7,346 bases of DNA from Hyphomicrobiales bacterium. Lineage in GTDB: Bacteria > Pseudomonadota > Alphaproteobacteria > Rhizobiales > Rhizobiaceae. The notes beneath the pieces were generated by a model. That model was not told the origin of the DNA, did not search any database, and was given only the letters and a program-made list of their open reading frames with translations. The stretch covers positions 1 to 7,346 of the forward strand of contig JAALLB010000084.1 in assembly GCA_011087745.1 (NCBI GenBank), in the 5' to 3' direction. Below are positions 1-5,159 of this stretch, in pieces (within the stretch, counting starts at the first letter, position 1; every line of letters begins with the position of its first letter). A program made the position numbers and the translations under genes.

Positions 1-50
1 CATAGCCCACCCTTATCAGAGATAAATCCTGAAATCAACTTGGCATTACC
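1..50 (-). repeat. Left arm of 50-bp inverted end repeat, likely tip of an insertion element
   Basis: These 50 bases are the reverse complement of 7294-7343 with only two adjacent mismatches (positions 33-34, AA here against TT). Read on the minus strand the arm begins GGTAATGCCAAGTTGA at position 50 and ends with an ATG at positions 3-1, preceded by AAGGGTGGG, which could be a ribosome binding site. It stops a nitronate monooxygenase reading frame abruptly: the first in-frame stop (46-48) lies in the repeat. The other arm also interrupts a gene, and both begin at the same base. I infer the end of an insertion sequence whose body lies outside the window. I cannot name its family. A fold-back assembly chimera is the alternative, although the two mismatches argue for two separate copies. 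Confidence 0.7.
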
Positions 51-258
51 TCTTGGACTGATAGTCAGCTAGTTCTTCGGTTATTTCTGCAAGCCAGTCA
101 TCCAGTTGTTCTGCAGGACGCGCATTGAGTGCAAGAAAAGAACCCACAACACCAGCCTTGCATTGTGCCAATACGAGTTTCGGGTTTGATATGATGAACA
201 AAGGAGCTGCGACTGCAGGAATTGTGAGGCGATCTTTTAATATTTCTGGAACAGGCAC
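46..258 (-). pseudogene. Nitronate monooxygenase, N-terminal fragment cut by repeat
   Basis: The frame begins with GTG at 258-256, preceded by AAGGA (266-270) at seven bases. It reads VPVPEILKDRLTIPAVAAPL, then a segment containing NPKLVLAQCKAGVVGSF and ALNARP. This is the characteristic N-terminus of class I nitronate monooxygenases (2-nitropropane dioxygenase type), FMN TIM-barrel enzymes that oxidise nitronates such as propionate 3-nitronate. Family members are usually about 320-350 residues. Here only about 69 family-like codons remain (51-258), and the frame ends at TAA (46-48) inside the 50-bp end repeat. The rest may lie beyond an insertion or be lost, so the product should be inactive as it stands. 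An ATG farther upstream at 369 extends the frame, but that extension does not resemble the family. The family call is firm. Whether the truncation is biological or an assembly effect is not settled. Confidence 0.8.
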
Positions 259-265
259 TGAATAA

Positions 266-270
266 TCCTT
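266..270 (-). promoter_or_regulatory. Ribosome binding site deciding the GTG start of nitronate monooxygenase
   Basis: AAGGA on the minus strand, seven bases before GTG 258-256. It supports this GTG over the upstream ATG at 369, whose N-terminal extension lacks family similarity. Confidence 0.6.
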
Positions 271-380
271 GATTCTTACGTAATGGTAAGACACACATAC
301 GGTGCTTTGGATTTTCTGGCAACATGAAAATCTTAGTAGACTTATCTGCAAATATTGCAAATTCATCATAAAACAGTAAA

Positions 381-418
381 AGGGAGGTGATTTGCAATTA
401 GTAGAATCTAATATGTGA
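381..418 (+). other. Strong Shine-Dalgarno sequence with an eight-codon frame (possible leader peptide)
   Basis: AGGGAGGTGA (381-390) is nearly a perfect complement of the 16S rRNA 3' end. Four bases after GGAGG a TTG (392-394) opens a frame of eight codons (reading MQLVESNM if TTG initiates) ending at TGA 416-418. No long gene uses it; the next gene begins at 490. It could be a translated leader peptide or chance. No product function is claimed. Confidence 0.25.
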
Positions 419-478
419 GGGGCATGTTATATTCTTTTTCAAAATTTGTGTTTCCCAGACAATTGATCTTGGAAACTT

Positions 479-483
479 AAGGG
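479..483 (+). promoter_or_regulatory. Ribosome binding site deciding the TTG start of the membrane-protein gene
   Basis: AAGGG lies six bases before TTG 490-492. The GTG triplets at 483 and 485 are out of frame, and the conserved-looking start MANFERLIRG follows directly from this TTG. Confidence 0.6.
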
Positions 484-489
484 TGTGTT

Positions 490-1737
490 TTGGCTAACTT
501 TGAACGTCTGATTAGAGGGGCATTGGCTTCACAAGATGCTTCTTATGCGGAAGTAAGACAGATGATTTATCAATCTTCTCGCAACGCATTGCAAAAAATA
601 ATTGAGAACAATCGTTCACTCACCCTAGAGTCTGTAATGGAGCAAAAGCGTCGGCTAGAAGTTTCCATTGAAGGCATTGAAGCTGAATTTAATCCGCAAG
701 CGCCAATTTTGGATCCAATTGAAGAACCGCAGGTTGAAGTACATTCCACGCCTGTTGTTGCAGAGGAGCAGGTTGGAGAGCCTATTGCACCTCTCCCACA
801 GGTTCCTGAAACCGATCCCTTACATGAAATTCAGCAAATTTTGGAGAGCACAACAACACGGGTTGTTCAACCAAATGCTGAAGAACCAGTTGCAGCGGTT
901 CCCAATGATGCAGAACCGGCAGTTGCGATTGAAACCGAGCCGGATGTAGTTTCACCGCCAAACTCAGAACCTGCGCAGACTGATATTCAAGTCGAAGCAG
1001 CGGATAATGGTACCGGTGATCTGCCACCACCTGCACAAGATGATTTTTATGAAGAGCAAGAAAACTTGCCATTGGGGTTTTCAAAGCGAAGAAAAACGCA
1101 AAAGCGCTTTTTTTGGACACTAATAACCTTGCTTATTTTGGGCCTTATGGCTTGGCTCACTTATTTCATCGTCGCCGGAATATTGGATGGCTCCTTGTTT
1201 GAGCAAAATGGTAGTGCCAGGGAAAATCCAAATGCCATATCGAGGCAAGCGGACTCTGAAAACTATATTACTGTTATTGAAGCTTCTGACCTGTCTTCTT
1301 TGGTTATGTCCGGTCGCGGAAAATCGGAAATTGTAAAAGAACTGAATTCGGACATGATCCGGGTCAATTCGGTGCGCGATGCATTGAATAGAGCAGAGCC
1401 AGCACTTCCAATACTGATAAAACTGAAACCAGGTGTGCTTAAGCAAATATCCGGCAAGCGTGTAACTGTTGAAATCTTTGCAAAATCCGGTGGCGGAGAG
1501 ACTGCACATTTTGCAGTAGGTTGCGAATTTGGCAGTTTAACGGAATGCGGTCGCAAGAGGTTTTTGGCAGGCTCTCAACCAAACGCGTCTGTATTCGCTT
1601 TCCAGATGGATACCATCAACGATATTAGTCAGGATATGTTTTTAACACTTAGTACTGATACAACAAGCCAGGCAGCTGTTACGGGCAAAGGCGATATTCT
1701 TGATATTGTCTACATCAGATTAAGCGTTGATAGCTGA
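490..1737 (+). CDS. Uncharacterised single-span inner-membrane protein, Rhizobiales type
   Basis: The 415-residue product starts at TTG, supported by AAGGG six bases upstream. Residues 1-67 look helical and charged (MANFERLIRG, then RQMIYQSSRNALQKIIENN and EQKRRLEVSIEGIEAEF) and could form a short coiled coil. Residues 68-195 are a low-complexity, acidic linker rich in Pro, Glu, Val and Ala. A basic stretch (SKRRKTQKR, about 198-206) precedes one hydrophobic helix at about 207-231 (FFWTLITLLILGLMAWLTYF), so by the positive-inside rule the N-terminus should be cytoplasmic. The remaining ~184 residues would be periplasmic, with a beta-rich look and two cysteines (CEFGSLTEC) that could form a disulphide. 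I believe similar proteins are conserved and unnamed in Rhizobiales, but I cannot recall a demonstrated function. The layout resembles envelope scaffold or signalling proteins with a long linker; that is only a structural comparison. Its stop directly abuts the stop of convergent ppk2. Confidence 0.85.
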   Translation: MANFERLIRGALASQDASYAEVRQMIYQSSRNALQKIIENNRSLTLESVMEQKRRLEVSIEGIEAEFNPQAPILDPIEEPQVEVHSTPVVAEEQVGEPIAPLPQVPETDPLHEIQQILESTTTRVVQPNAEEPVAAVPNDAEPAVAIETEPDVVSPPNSEPAQTDIQVEAADNGTGDLPPPAQDDFYEEQENLPLGFSKRRKTQKRFFWTLITLLILGLMAWLTYFIVAGILDGSLFEQNGSARENPNAISRQADSENYITVIEASDLSSLVMSGRGKSEIVKELNSDMIRVNSVRDALNRAEPALPILIKLKPGVLKQISGKRVTVEIFAKSGGGETAHFAVGCEFGSLTECGRKRFLAGSQPNASVFAFQMDTINDISQDMFLTLSTDTTSQAAVTGKGDILDIVYIRLSVDS

Positions 1738-2640
1738 TTAGGCACCAAATTCGTTTAGGAAATCCGGTCCCAATCCAAGAATCAATGGATCAACCTCGCC
1801 GATTGCTTTTGCATCTTTCCCAGCATAATCGAGACGATGCAAAAAGTGCCTGATGGCGTTCAATCGGGCTCTTCTTTTGTCATTGGAACGTACTATCGTC
1901 CACGGACCATGTTCAGTGTGGGTTGCATTAAGCATTGCATTACGTGCTTTGGTGTATTCGTCCCATTTTGAAAGTGCCTTTATGTCAATAGACGACAATT
2001 TCCAGGATTTGAGAGGGTTTTGCCGCCTGTCATGAAAGCGCTTTAGTTGCATTTCTTGCCCAACATTGAGCCAAAATTTAAAGAAATGTATTCCGTCTTC
2101 AACAATCATGTCTTCAAACTGGGGTGCTTCCTTCAAGAAGTGTGTGTGTTGTTTTGGTGTGCAAAAGCCCATAACAGGTTCAACACCAGCCCGATTGTAC
2201 CATGAGCGATCAAACATAACCATTTCACCAGAAGTCGGTAAATGTGTCACATATCGTTGGAAATACCATTGTCCGCGCTCGGTGTCTGATGGTTTTGAAA
2301 GTGCAACAACTTTGGCATGGCGTGGGTTCAAATATTGGCGAAAGGAATTTATGGTCCCACCTTTGCCTGCAGCATCCCGGTCTTCAAAGACAACTACAAC
2401 CCGTTCTCCAGTATCCTGTAGCCAAGCCTGCATTTTCCCCAGTTCAAGCTGTAATGAATAAAGCTCTTCCTCGTATTTCTTTCGGCTAAGCTTTTTGTCG
2501 TAAGGATATCCGCCGCTTGAAAAAGCATTGTCGTTAATTTCACCAGGAAGACTCTTATTATCAAGGTCAAACGTAACAGGCTGATTGTTGATGTTTATTG
2601 TGACTTCAGGGATGTCTTGCGCCATAGGATTACTACCCAT
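1738..2640 (-). CDS. ppk2: Polyphosphate kinase 2 family protein
   Basis: PPK2 enzymes move phosphate between inorganic polyphosphate and nucleotides in the cytoplasm. Most single-domain members make NTP or NDP from polyphosphate. The 300-residue length fits a one-domain PPK2. Visible motifs are the Walker A region FEDRDAAGKGG (residues 85-95), the Walker B region with VMFDRSWYNRAGVEPVMGF (141-159), and the lid-like basic segment RFHDRRQNPLKSWKLS (201-216). The motif HTEHGPWTIVRSNDKRRARLN (about 241-261) is typical of the family. I cannot assign the nucleotide preference from sequence alone. Two in-frame starts exist: ATG 2640, giving MGSNP, and ATG 2625, giving MAQDI; neither has a clear ribosome binding site. 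The gene ends base to base with the convergent membrane-protein gene. The IS at 2809-4192 now separates it from gcrA on the same strand, so transcription from gcrA is unlikely to reach it. Confidence 0.95.
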   Translation of the reverse strand: MGSNPMAQDIPEVTININNQPVTFDLDNKSLPGEINDNAFSSGGYPYDKKLSRKKYEEELYSLQLELGKMQAWLQDTGERVVVVFEDRDAAGKGGTINSFRQYLNPRHAKVVALSKPSDTERGQWYFQRYVTHLPTSGEMVMFDRSWYNRAGVEPVMGFCTPKQHTHFLKEAPQFEDMIVEDGIHFFKFWLNVGQEMQLKRFHDRRQNPLKSWKLSSIDIKALSKWDEYTKARNAMLNATHTEHGPWTIVRSNDKRRARLNAIRHFLHRLDYAGKDAKAIGEVDPLILGLGPDFLNEFGA

Positions 2641-2772
2641 TCAATTTGAAAAGTTGGAATGAGCATATTTGTTACCGTTTTCAAAGCAAGCAGAAACTAA
2701 ATCAATTGCAATGAAACAACGAACATGGTCCCGTTCCCGCAGCATTTGATGATGAGTGTATTAAAGTTTGAA

Positions 2773-2788
2773 TGCCAAAGGATTGGCA
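2773..2788. repeat. Short perfect hairpin TGCCAA-AGGA-TTGGCA
   Basis: Six-base perfect arms surround a four-base loop. Its last two bases (CA) are shared with the 2787-2795 arm of the larger split hairpin, so the two structures would compete. No run of T follows on either strand, so it is not a classical terminator. In the ancestral order it lay downstream of gcrA on the minus strand. Confidence 0.5.
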
Positions 2789-2795
2789 GAGCGCT
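2787..2795. repeat. Left arm of stem-loop split by the insertion sequence
   Basis: CAGAGCGCT here is the exact reverse complement of AGCGCTCTG at 4194-4202 on the far side of the IS. Joining the flanks puts both arms around a loop of about 14 bases (CATTTTCAAAAGA plus A), so the element appears to have inserted in the loop of a pre-existing hairpin. Confidence 0.7.
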
Positions 2796-2814
2796 CATTT
2801 TCAAAAGAGATGGA

Positions 2815-2827
2815 GTGGTTGCCGCCC
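2815..2827 (+). repeat. IS left subterminal inverted repeat
   Basis: GTGGTTGCCGCCC, a perfect 13-bp match to the reverse complement of 4178-4190. The bases just outside do not match, consistent with a subterminal position. Confidence 0.85.
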
Positions 2828-2894
2828 TCCCCAAACGGCATCGTAATGTGCCAAGAAGGTGGTCTAAGCGCCACAAGTTAGGAAGGACGGCAAT

Positions 2895-3923
2895 ATGAGT
2901 GATACAATAATCGGGGTTGATTTGGCAAAGCGTGTTTTTCAGCTTCATGCAACAGATCTGGTTGGCAATGTAAAATTCCGTAAAAAGTTAACGCGAGAAC
3001 AGTTTCAAAAGGTGATGTCGGAGATGCCAGCATGCACGGTTGTGTTTGAAGCTTGCGGTAGCGCGAGTTACTGGGCACGGGAAATGGAAGGTATGGGGCA
3101 CTGCGCCAAATTAATTGCGCCCCAATATGTGAAGCCTTTTGTTAAACGTCAGAAGAATGACGCGGCAGACGCTGAAGCCATCGCGATTGCAGCGCGCCAG
3201 CCCGAAATGCGTTTTGTGGCCCCAAAGACAGCGGAGCAACATTCGAAAGCTGTATTGTTTCGGGGGCGACAACGCCTTGTTCATCAGCGAACGGAATTGG
3301 TAAATGCCCTGCGCGCAACATTCTATGAATGTGGCCATATTTTCCCAACAGGCCTTGGGGCACTCAAACGGATGGGTGAGCTTGTGAAAGGTCCAAGCTG
3401 CGATTTGCCTTTGTTGATCCTATCTGAATGCAAGGATATGTTGGCTCAAATTGATGAGACGACGAAAAGGATTAAAGCAAAGAACTCGACCATAAAGACG
3501 TTGGCTGCTGAGGCAGGCACCGCGCGCTGCTTGCAAACCATGCCAGGTGTCGGGCCGATGACAGCGCTAGCTGTTGAAGCGTTTGCTCCTGACATGGGGC
3601 AGTTCAAATGCGGACGAGACTTTTCTGCATGGCTGGGGCTTGTCCCAAAGCAGCACTCATCGGGGGGCAAAGAACAGCTTGGGAAAATGTCAAAGGCTGG
3701 TCAAAATGATATCAGGCGGCTTTTGATCACCGGTGCGATGTCGCGCATCGTGGGTCGGGCGAGGCATAACATTTTACCCGAGAGCTGGATCGGCCGCATG
3801 TTGGAGCGCAAGTCACTGATGCTGGTGGCGATTGCGCTGGCCAATAAGATGGCGCGGCAGCTTTGGGCGATGTTGATTAAGAATGAAGATTACAGAGATC
3901 CGTCGCTGGCTGTTGTGGTATAA
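2895..3923 (+). CDS. IS110-family (IS1111-group) transposase
   Basis: This 342-residue recombinase inserts and excises its element under guidance from an RNA encoded in the element. The N-terminal RuvC-like DEDD domain shows D9 (in IIGVDLAK), E52 (VFEACGS), and D89 and D92 (KNDAADAEAI), with the expected Asp-x-x-Asp spacing. A central helical part includes the conserved QRLVHQRTELVNALR (about 126-140). The C-terminal Tnp domain contains MPGVGPMTALAVEAF (216-230) and HSSGGKEQLGKMSKAGQNDI (254-273), where the catalytic serine of this family lies (S255 or S256). It ends with the usual ALANKMARQLWAML and EDYRDP. ATG 2895 is preceded by AGGAAGGA (2880-2887) at seven bases. Length and motifs are complete and no frameshift is visible. 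Confidence 0.96.
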   Translation: MSDTIIGVDLAKRVFQLHATDLVGNVKFRKKLTREQFQKVMSEMPACTVVFEACGSASYWAREMEGMGHCAKLIAPQYVKPFVKRQKNDAADAEAIAIAARQPEMRFVAPKTAEQHSKAVLFRGRQRLVHQRTELVNALRATFYECGHIFPTGLGALKRMGELVKGPSCDLPLLILSECKDMLAQIDETTKRIKAKNSTIKTLAAEAGTARCLQTMPGVGPMTALAVEAFAPDMGQFKCGRDFSAWLGLVPKQHSSGGKEQLGKMSKAGQNDIRRLLITGAMSRIVGRARHNILPESWIGRMLERKSLMLVAIALANKMARQLWAMLIKNEDYRDPSLAVVV

Positions 3924-4177
3924 AATACACGCAATGAGCAATCAGTGACGGTAAAGGGAGTGTGAGAAGACGATGACCTGAATGGGCAAAATGATCGAAC
4001 AGATCTGGATGAGGAAAACCAGTAGAGCGCTCCGAGCAACGAGCTCTTTTGTGAGATTTGGACCTTATCCGCTGATAACCATACCGGCCCGCGGCTTTTG
4101 AAAACACCGCATATGGAGGCCTGACAGAAGACCGCATTCGATCACTCCTAATTAGGCTCAAAAACTTCTTGCATTAT
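3924..4177 (+). ncRNA. Candidate IS1111 guide (bridge/seek) RNA region
   Basis: IS1111-group elements encode a structured guide RNA in the non-coding end after the transposase. This 254-base stretch has no credible protein gene and sits in that place. I see foldable parts: CTGG/CCAG (4005-4008 with 4019-4022) and AGAGC/GCTCT (4024-4028 with 4043-4047). The segment AGAGCGCT at 4024-4031 is the reverse complement of AGCGCTCT (4194-4201), which begins about two bases after the IS right end, as expected for a right-target guide. No left-target match next to the left junction was found. The exact 5' and 3' ends of the RNA cannot be set from sequence by eye. Confidence 0.6.
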
Positions 4178-4190
4178 GGGCGGCAACCAC
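4178..4190 (+). repeat. IS right subterminal inverted repeat
   Basis: GGGCGGCAACCAC is the perfect 13-bp partner of the left repeat at 2815-2827. The presumed IS end lies about two to three bases beyond it. Confidence 0.85.
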
Positions 4191-4193
4191 AGA

Positions 4194-4202
4194 AGCGCTC
4201 TG
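4194..4202. repeat. Right arm of stem-loop split by the insertion sequence
   Basis: AGCGCTCTG pairs perfectly with CAGAGCGCT at 2787-2795. The next base outward is a G-G mismatch, followed by a further G-C pair (2785 with 4204). It lies only five bases past the gcrA stop codon on the minus strand, so the original hairpin was in the gcrA 3' region, possibly as a transcript-end structure. Confidence 0.7.
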
Positions 4203-4207
4203 GCTAT

Positions 4208-4696
4208 TTAGCCATTTGCAGCGCGTTTTACGCGGCGACGGTCTGTAACCGTTTGGTAAGCCAATCGGCAATGATATTCGCAATAAGGTGCATCTTCCTT
4301 TGGAGAATTGCCGCAAAAATGGAAATCATCAGTAGATGGATCGCCGTGTGGCCACTTGCATGTTTTTTCAGTTAGATCCACCAAATCCAGTTTCTTGCAT
4401 TCTGGTACAGGAATATTCTCAATGGCAGGCTTGGAAGGCATGCTTGGAGCGGTACGCCCTGTGGGGCGTAATGCCCTTGGTCGCGAATTATAGGGATTGC
4501 CGTTTCGTGCTGGTGCTTTTAATTTTCGTGCACCTGAATTTGCTGGTTTTGCCCGGCCTGAAAGCCCAAGCCTGTGAACCTTACCAATAACTGCATTCCG
4601 CGTGACACCACCCAGTTCTGCAGCAATTTGACTAGCACTTAAACCATCCGCCCATAGTTTAGAAAGCGTTGCCACCCGATCATCTGTCCAAGACAT
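4208..4696 (-). CDS. gcrA: GcrA-type cell-cycle transcription regulator
   Basis: GcrA is an alphaproteobacterial regulator that binds sigma-70 RNA polymerase and acts at promoters carrying CcrM-methylated GANTC sites. I chose ATG 4696, giving 162 residues beginning MSWTDDRVATLSKLWADGLS, because this is the family start; GGAG lies about 11 bases upstream. An ATG at 4741 would add 15 atypical residues. Residues 1-48 form the helix-turn-helix DNA-binding domain (SASQIAAELGGVTRNAVIGK, VHRLGLSGR). A basic, Pro-rich linker covers about 49-95. The C-terminal sigma-interacting domain has TCKWPHGDPSTDDFHFCGNS and APYCEYHCRLAYQ, including C113, C128, C139 and C143. It ends in a basic tail (RRRVKRAANG) that looks natural, so the IS beyond its stop has not cut the protein. 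It is divergent from argD across a spacer rich in GANTC and DnaA-like sites. Confidence 0.95.
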   Translation of the reverse strand: MSWTDDRVATLSKLWADGLSASQIAAELGGVTRNAVIGKVHRLGLSGRAKPANSGARKLKAPARNGNPYNSRPRALRPTGRTAPSMPSKPAIENIPVPECKKLDLVDLTEKTCKWPHGDPSTDDFHFCGNSPKEDAPYCEYHCRLAYQTVTDRRRVKRAANG

Positions 4697-4721
4697 CTGT
4701 TCTAATTCTCCGAATTTTGCA

Positions 4722-4944
4722 GAATCCACCCCCGTACTCAAAAATTGAATTCTGAGCTAAAACGCTTCTACTTGTTATATTTCCTACGATGTACGCCGTA
4801 GGTTACGATACGATACCTGTTACTGAAATGAATTAATCAGGCGCGGACTCTGAGCACAAGAGTCGAAAGGCCAGAACGAATCATTTTTTCAGAATATCCC
4901 CAGCTTAGGGAAGCATGTTCCATTTACCTGTGGAAAGGAGAATC
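4722..4944. promoter_or_regulatory. Cluster of five GANTC sites (CcrM methylation motif)
   Basis: GANTC occurs at 4722-4726 (GAATC), 4846-4850 (GACTC), 4860-4864 (GAGTC), 4878-4882 (GAATC) and 4940-4944 (GAATC). Random sequence would give about one per 256 bases. CcrM methylates this motif in alphaproteobacteria and GcrA acts at methylated promoters, so autoregulation of gcrA is a reasonable inference. The sites themselves are directly visible; the function is not shown. Confidence 0.5.
4774..4802 (-). promoter_or_regulatory. Possible gcrA promoter with overlapping palindrome
   Basis: On the minus strand TATAAC (4779-4774) could be a -10 element. The position 17 bases upstream is occupied by CCTACG, one arm of the palindrome CCTACG-ATGTACGC-CGTAGG (4783-4802), rather than by a good -35. 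A palindrome in place of a -35 would suit an activator or repressor site. It is weak evidence from spacing alone. Confidence 0.3.
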
Positions 4945-4980
4945 GATATTGCATGAGTTGACTTGAAATCCTGTGGAAAA
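4929..4980 (-). promoter_or_regulatory. Two DnaA-box-like sequences
   Basis: TGTGGAAAG (4929-4937) and TGTGGAAAA (4972-4980), read on the minus strand as CTTTCCACA and TTTTCCACA, differ from TTATCCACA by two bases and one base. In Caulobacter DnaA activates gcrA transcription, so such sites upstream of gcrA are of interest. Each alone would be weak. Confidence 0.35.
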
Positions 4981-5018
4981 ATTTTTTGCCAATGGTGAAA
5001 AACCAGTAGTGATAACGC

Positions 5019-5047
5019 TTGACCATTAAGTTCTTGCAAAGTAATTT
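5019..5047 (+). promoter_or_regulatory. Possible promoter for the argD leader or a small RNA
   Basis: TTGACC (5019-5024) follows a C, giving the CTTGAC preferred as -35 in many alphaproteobacteria. TAATTT (5042-5047) lies 17 bases later as a poor -10. Transcription would begin near 5054 and meet the terminator at 5088-5110 after about 55 bases. Confidence 0.3.
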
Positions 5048-5048
5048 G

Positions 5049-5057
5049 TGTGCATAA
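5049..5057 (-). promoter_or_regulatory. Perfect DnaA box (TTATGCACA)
   Basis: TGTGCATAA on the plus strand is TTATGCACA on the minus strand, an exact match to TTATNCACA. It overlaps the predicted start point of the possible plus-strand promoter at 5019-5047. A role for DnaA here is inference. Confidence 0.45.
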
Positions 5058-5087
5058 GATAAATTCTGCTCTTGCAGTTTAAAATGC

Positions 5088-5110
5088 CCCGTCTTGATGG
5101 CGGGTTTTTT
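5088..5110 (+). terminator. Intrinsic terminator upstream of argD
   Basis: CCCGTC (5088-5093), loop TTGAT and GGCGGG (5099-5104) form a six-pair stem with one T-G wobble, followed directly by six T (5105-5110). No plus-strand gene ends here because gcrA runs the other way. It therefore ends either a short leader of argD (an attenuator) or a separate small RNA from this spacer. The argD start codon is 50 bases farther on. Confidence 0.75.
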
Positions 5111-5159
5111 GTTTTGAAAACAATGATAAATTCAAACAAGTTTCAGGAAAGCCATTCTA

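Larger units (their letters stand above)
259..489. other. Divergent intergenic region between nitronate monooxygenase fragment and membrane-protein gene
   Basis: This spacer of 231 bases must hold the promoters of both divergent genes. I see no confident -35/-10 pair. The AT-rich stretch around 427-433 (TATATT) is a possible plus-strand -10 without a good -35. A very strong Shine-Dalgarno-like sequence at 381-390 is described separately. Confidence 0.5.
2641..2808. other. ppk2 upstream region up to the IS
   Basis: The region before ppk2 holds a weak minus-strand promoter candidate: TTGCTT (2689-2684) and TATGCT (2667-2662) with a 16-base gap, which would start transcription near 2655. This is tentative. 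It also contains a short perfect hairpin (2773-2788) and the left arm of the stem split by the IS (2787-2795). No further gene is apparent. Confidence 0.35.
2809..4192 (+). mobile_element. Complete IS110-family, IS1111-group insertion sequence
   Basis: The element has a full-length DEDD transposase and 13-bp perfect subterminal inverted repeats: GTGGTTGCCGCCC at 2815-2827 and its reverse complement at 4178-4190. IS1111-group elements have such repeats several bases inside the left end and about three bases inside the right end, which is how I placed the outer ends; they may be off by a few bases. As usual for the family there is no visible target duplication. The roughly 250-base non-coding stretch lies after the transposase, as in the IS1111 group, where it encodes the guide (bridge or seek) RNA. 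Nothing suggests decay, so it may be active. It lies just beyond the gcrA stop codon in the loop of a split hairpin, and its transposase is transcribed opposite to gcrA and ppk2. Confidence 0.88.
4697..5159. promoter_or_regulatory. Divergent gcrA / argD regulatory spacer
   Basis: These 463 bases contain no convincing gene. They hold the gcrA promoter on the minus strand, a cluster of five GANTC sites (4722-4944), three DnaA-box-like sequences (4929, 4972, 5049), a palindrome at 4783-4802, a possible plus-strand promoter (TTGACC at 5019-5024), an intrinsic terminator (5088-5110) and the argD ribosome binding site AGGAAAG (5145-5151). Confidence 0.6.

Noticed and set aside
782..1556. Several antisense open frames opposite the membrane-protein gene
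   Set aside because: They lack recognisable domains and ribosome sites and lie wholly against a gene with a clear start, membrane span and stop.
2773..2788. Hairpin as intrinsic terminator
   Set aside because: The stem is only six pairs, weakly GC-rich and not followed by a T run on either strand.
4169..4192. Junction promoter formed on circularisation of the IS
   Set aside because: TTGCAT near 4169 could act as -35, but the left end placed 17 bases later has no -10-like sequence.
4169..4590. Plus-strand open frames across gcrA
   Set aside because: They are antisense to the clear GcrA coding frame and show no family features.
4929..5057. Replication origin suggested by three DnaA-box-like sequences
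   Set aside because: Only one box is exact, there is no neighbouring dnaA, parA or hemE-type context and no unwinding-type AT repeat array. Promoter control of gcrA explains them better.
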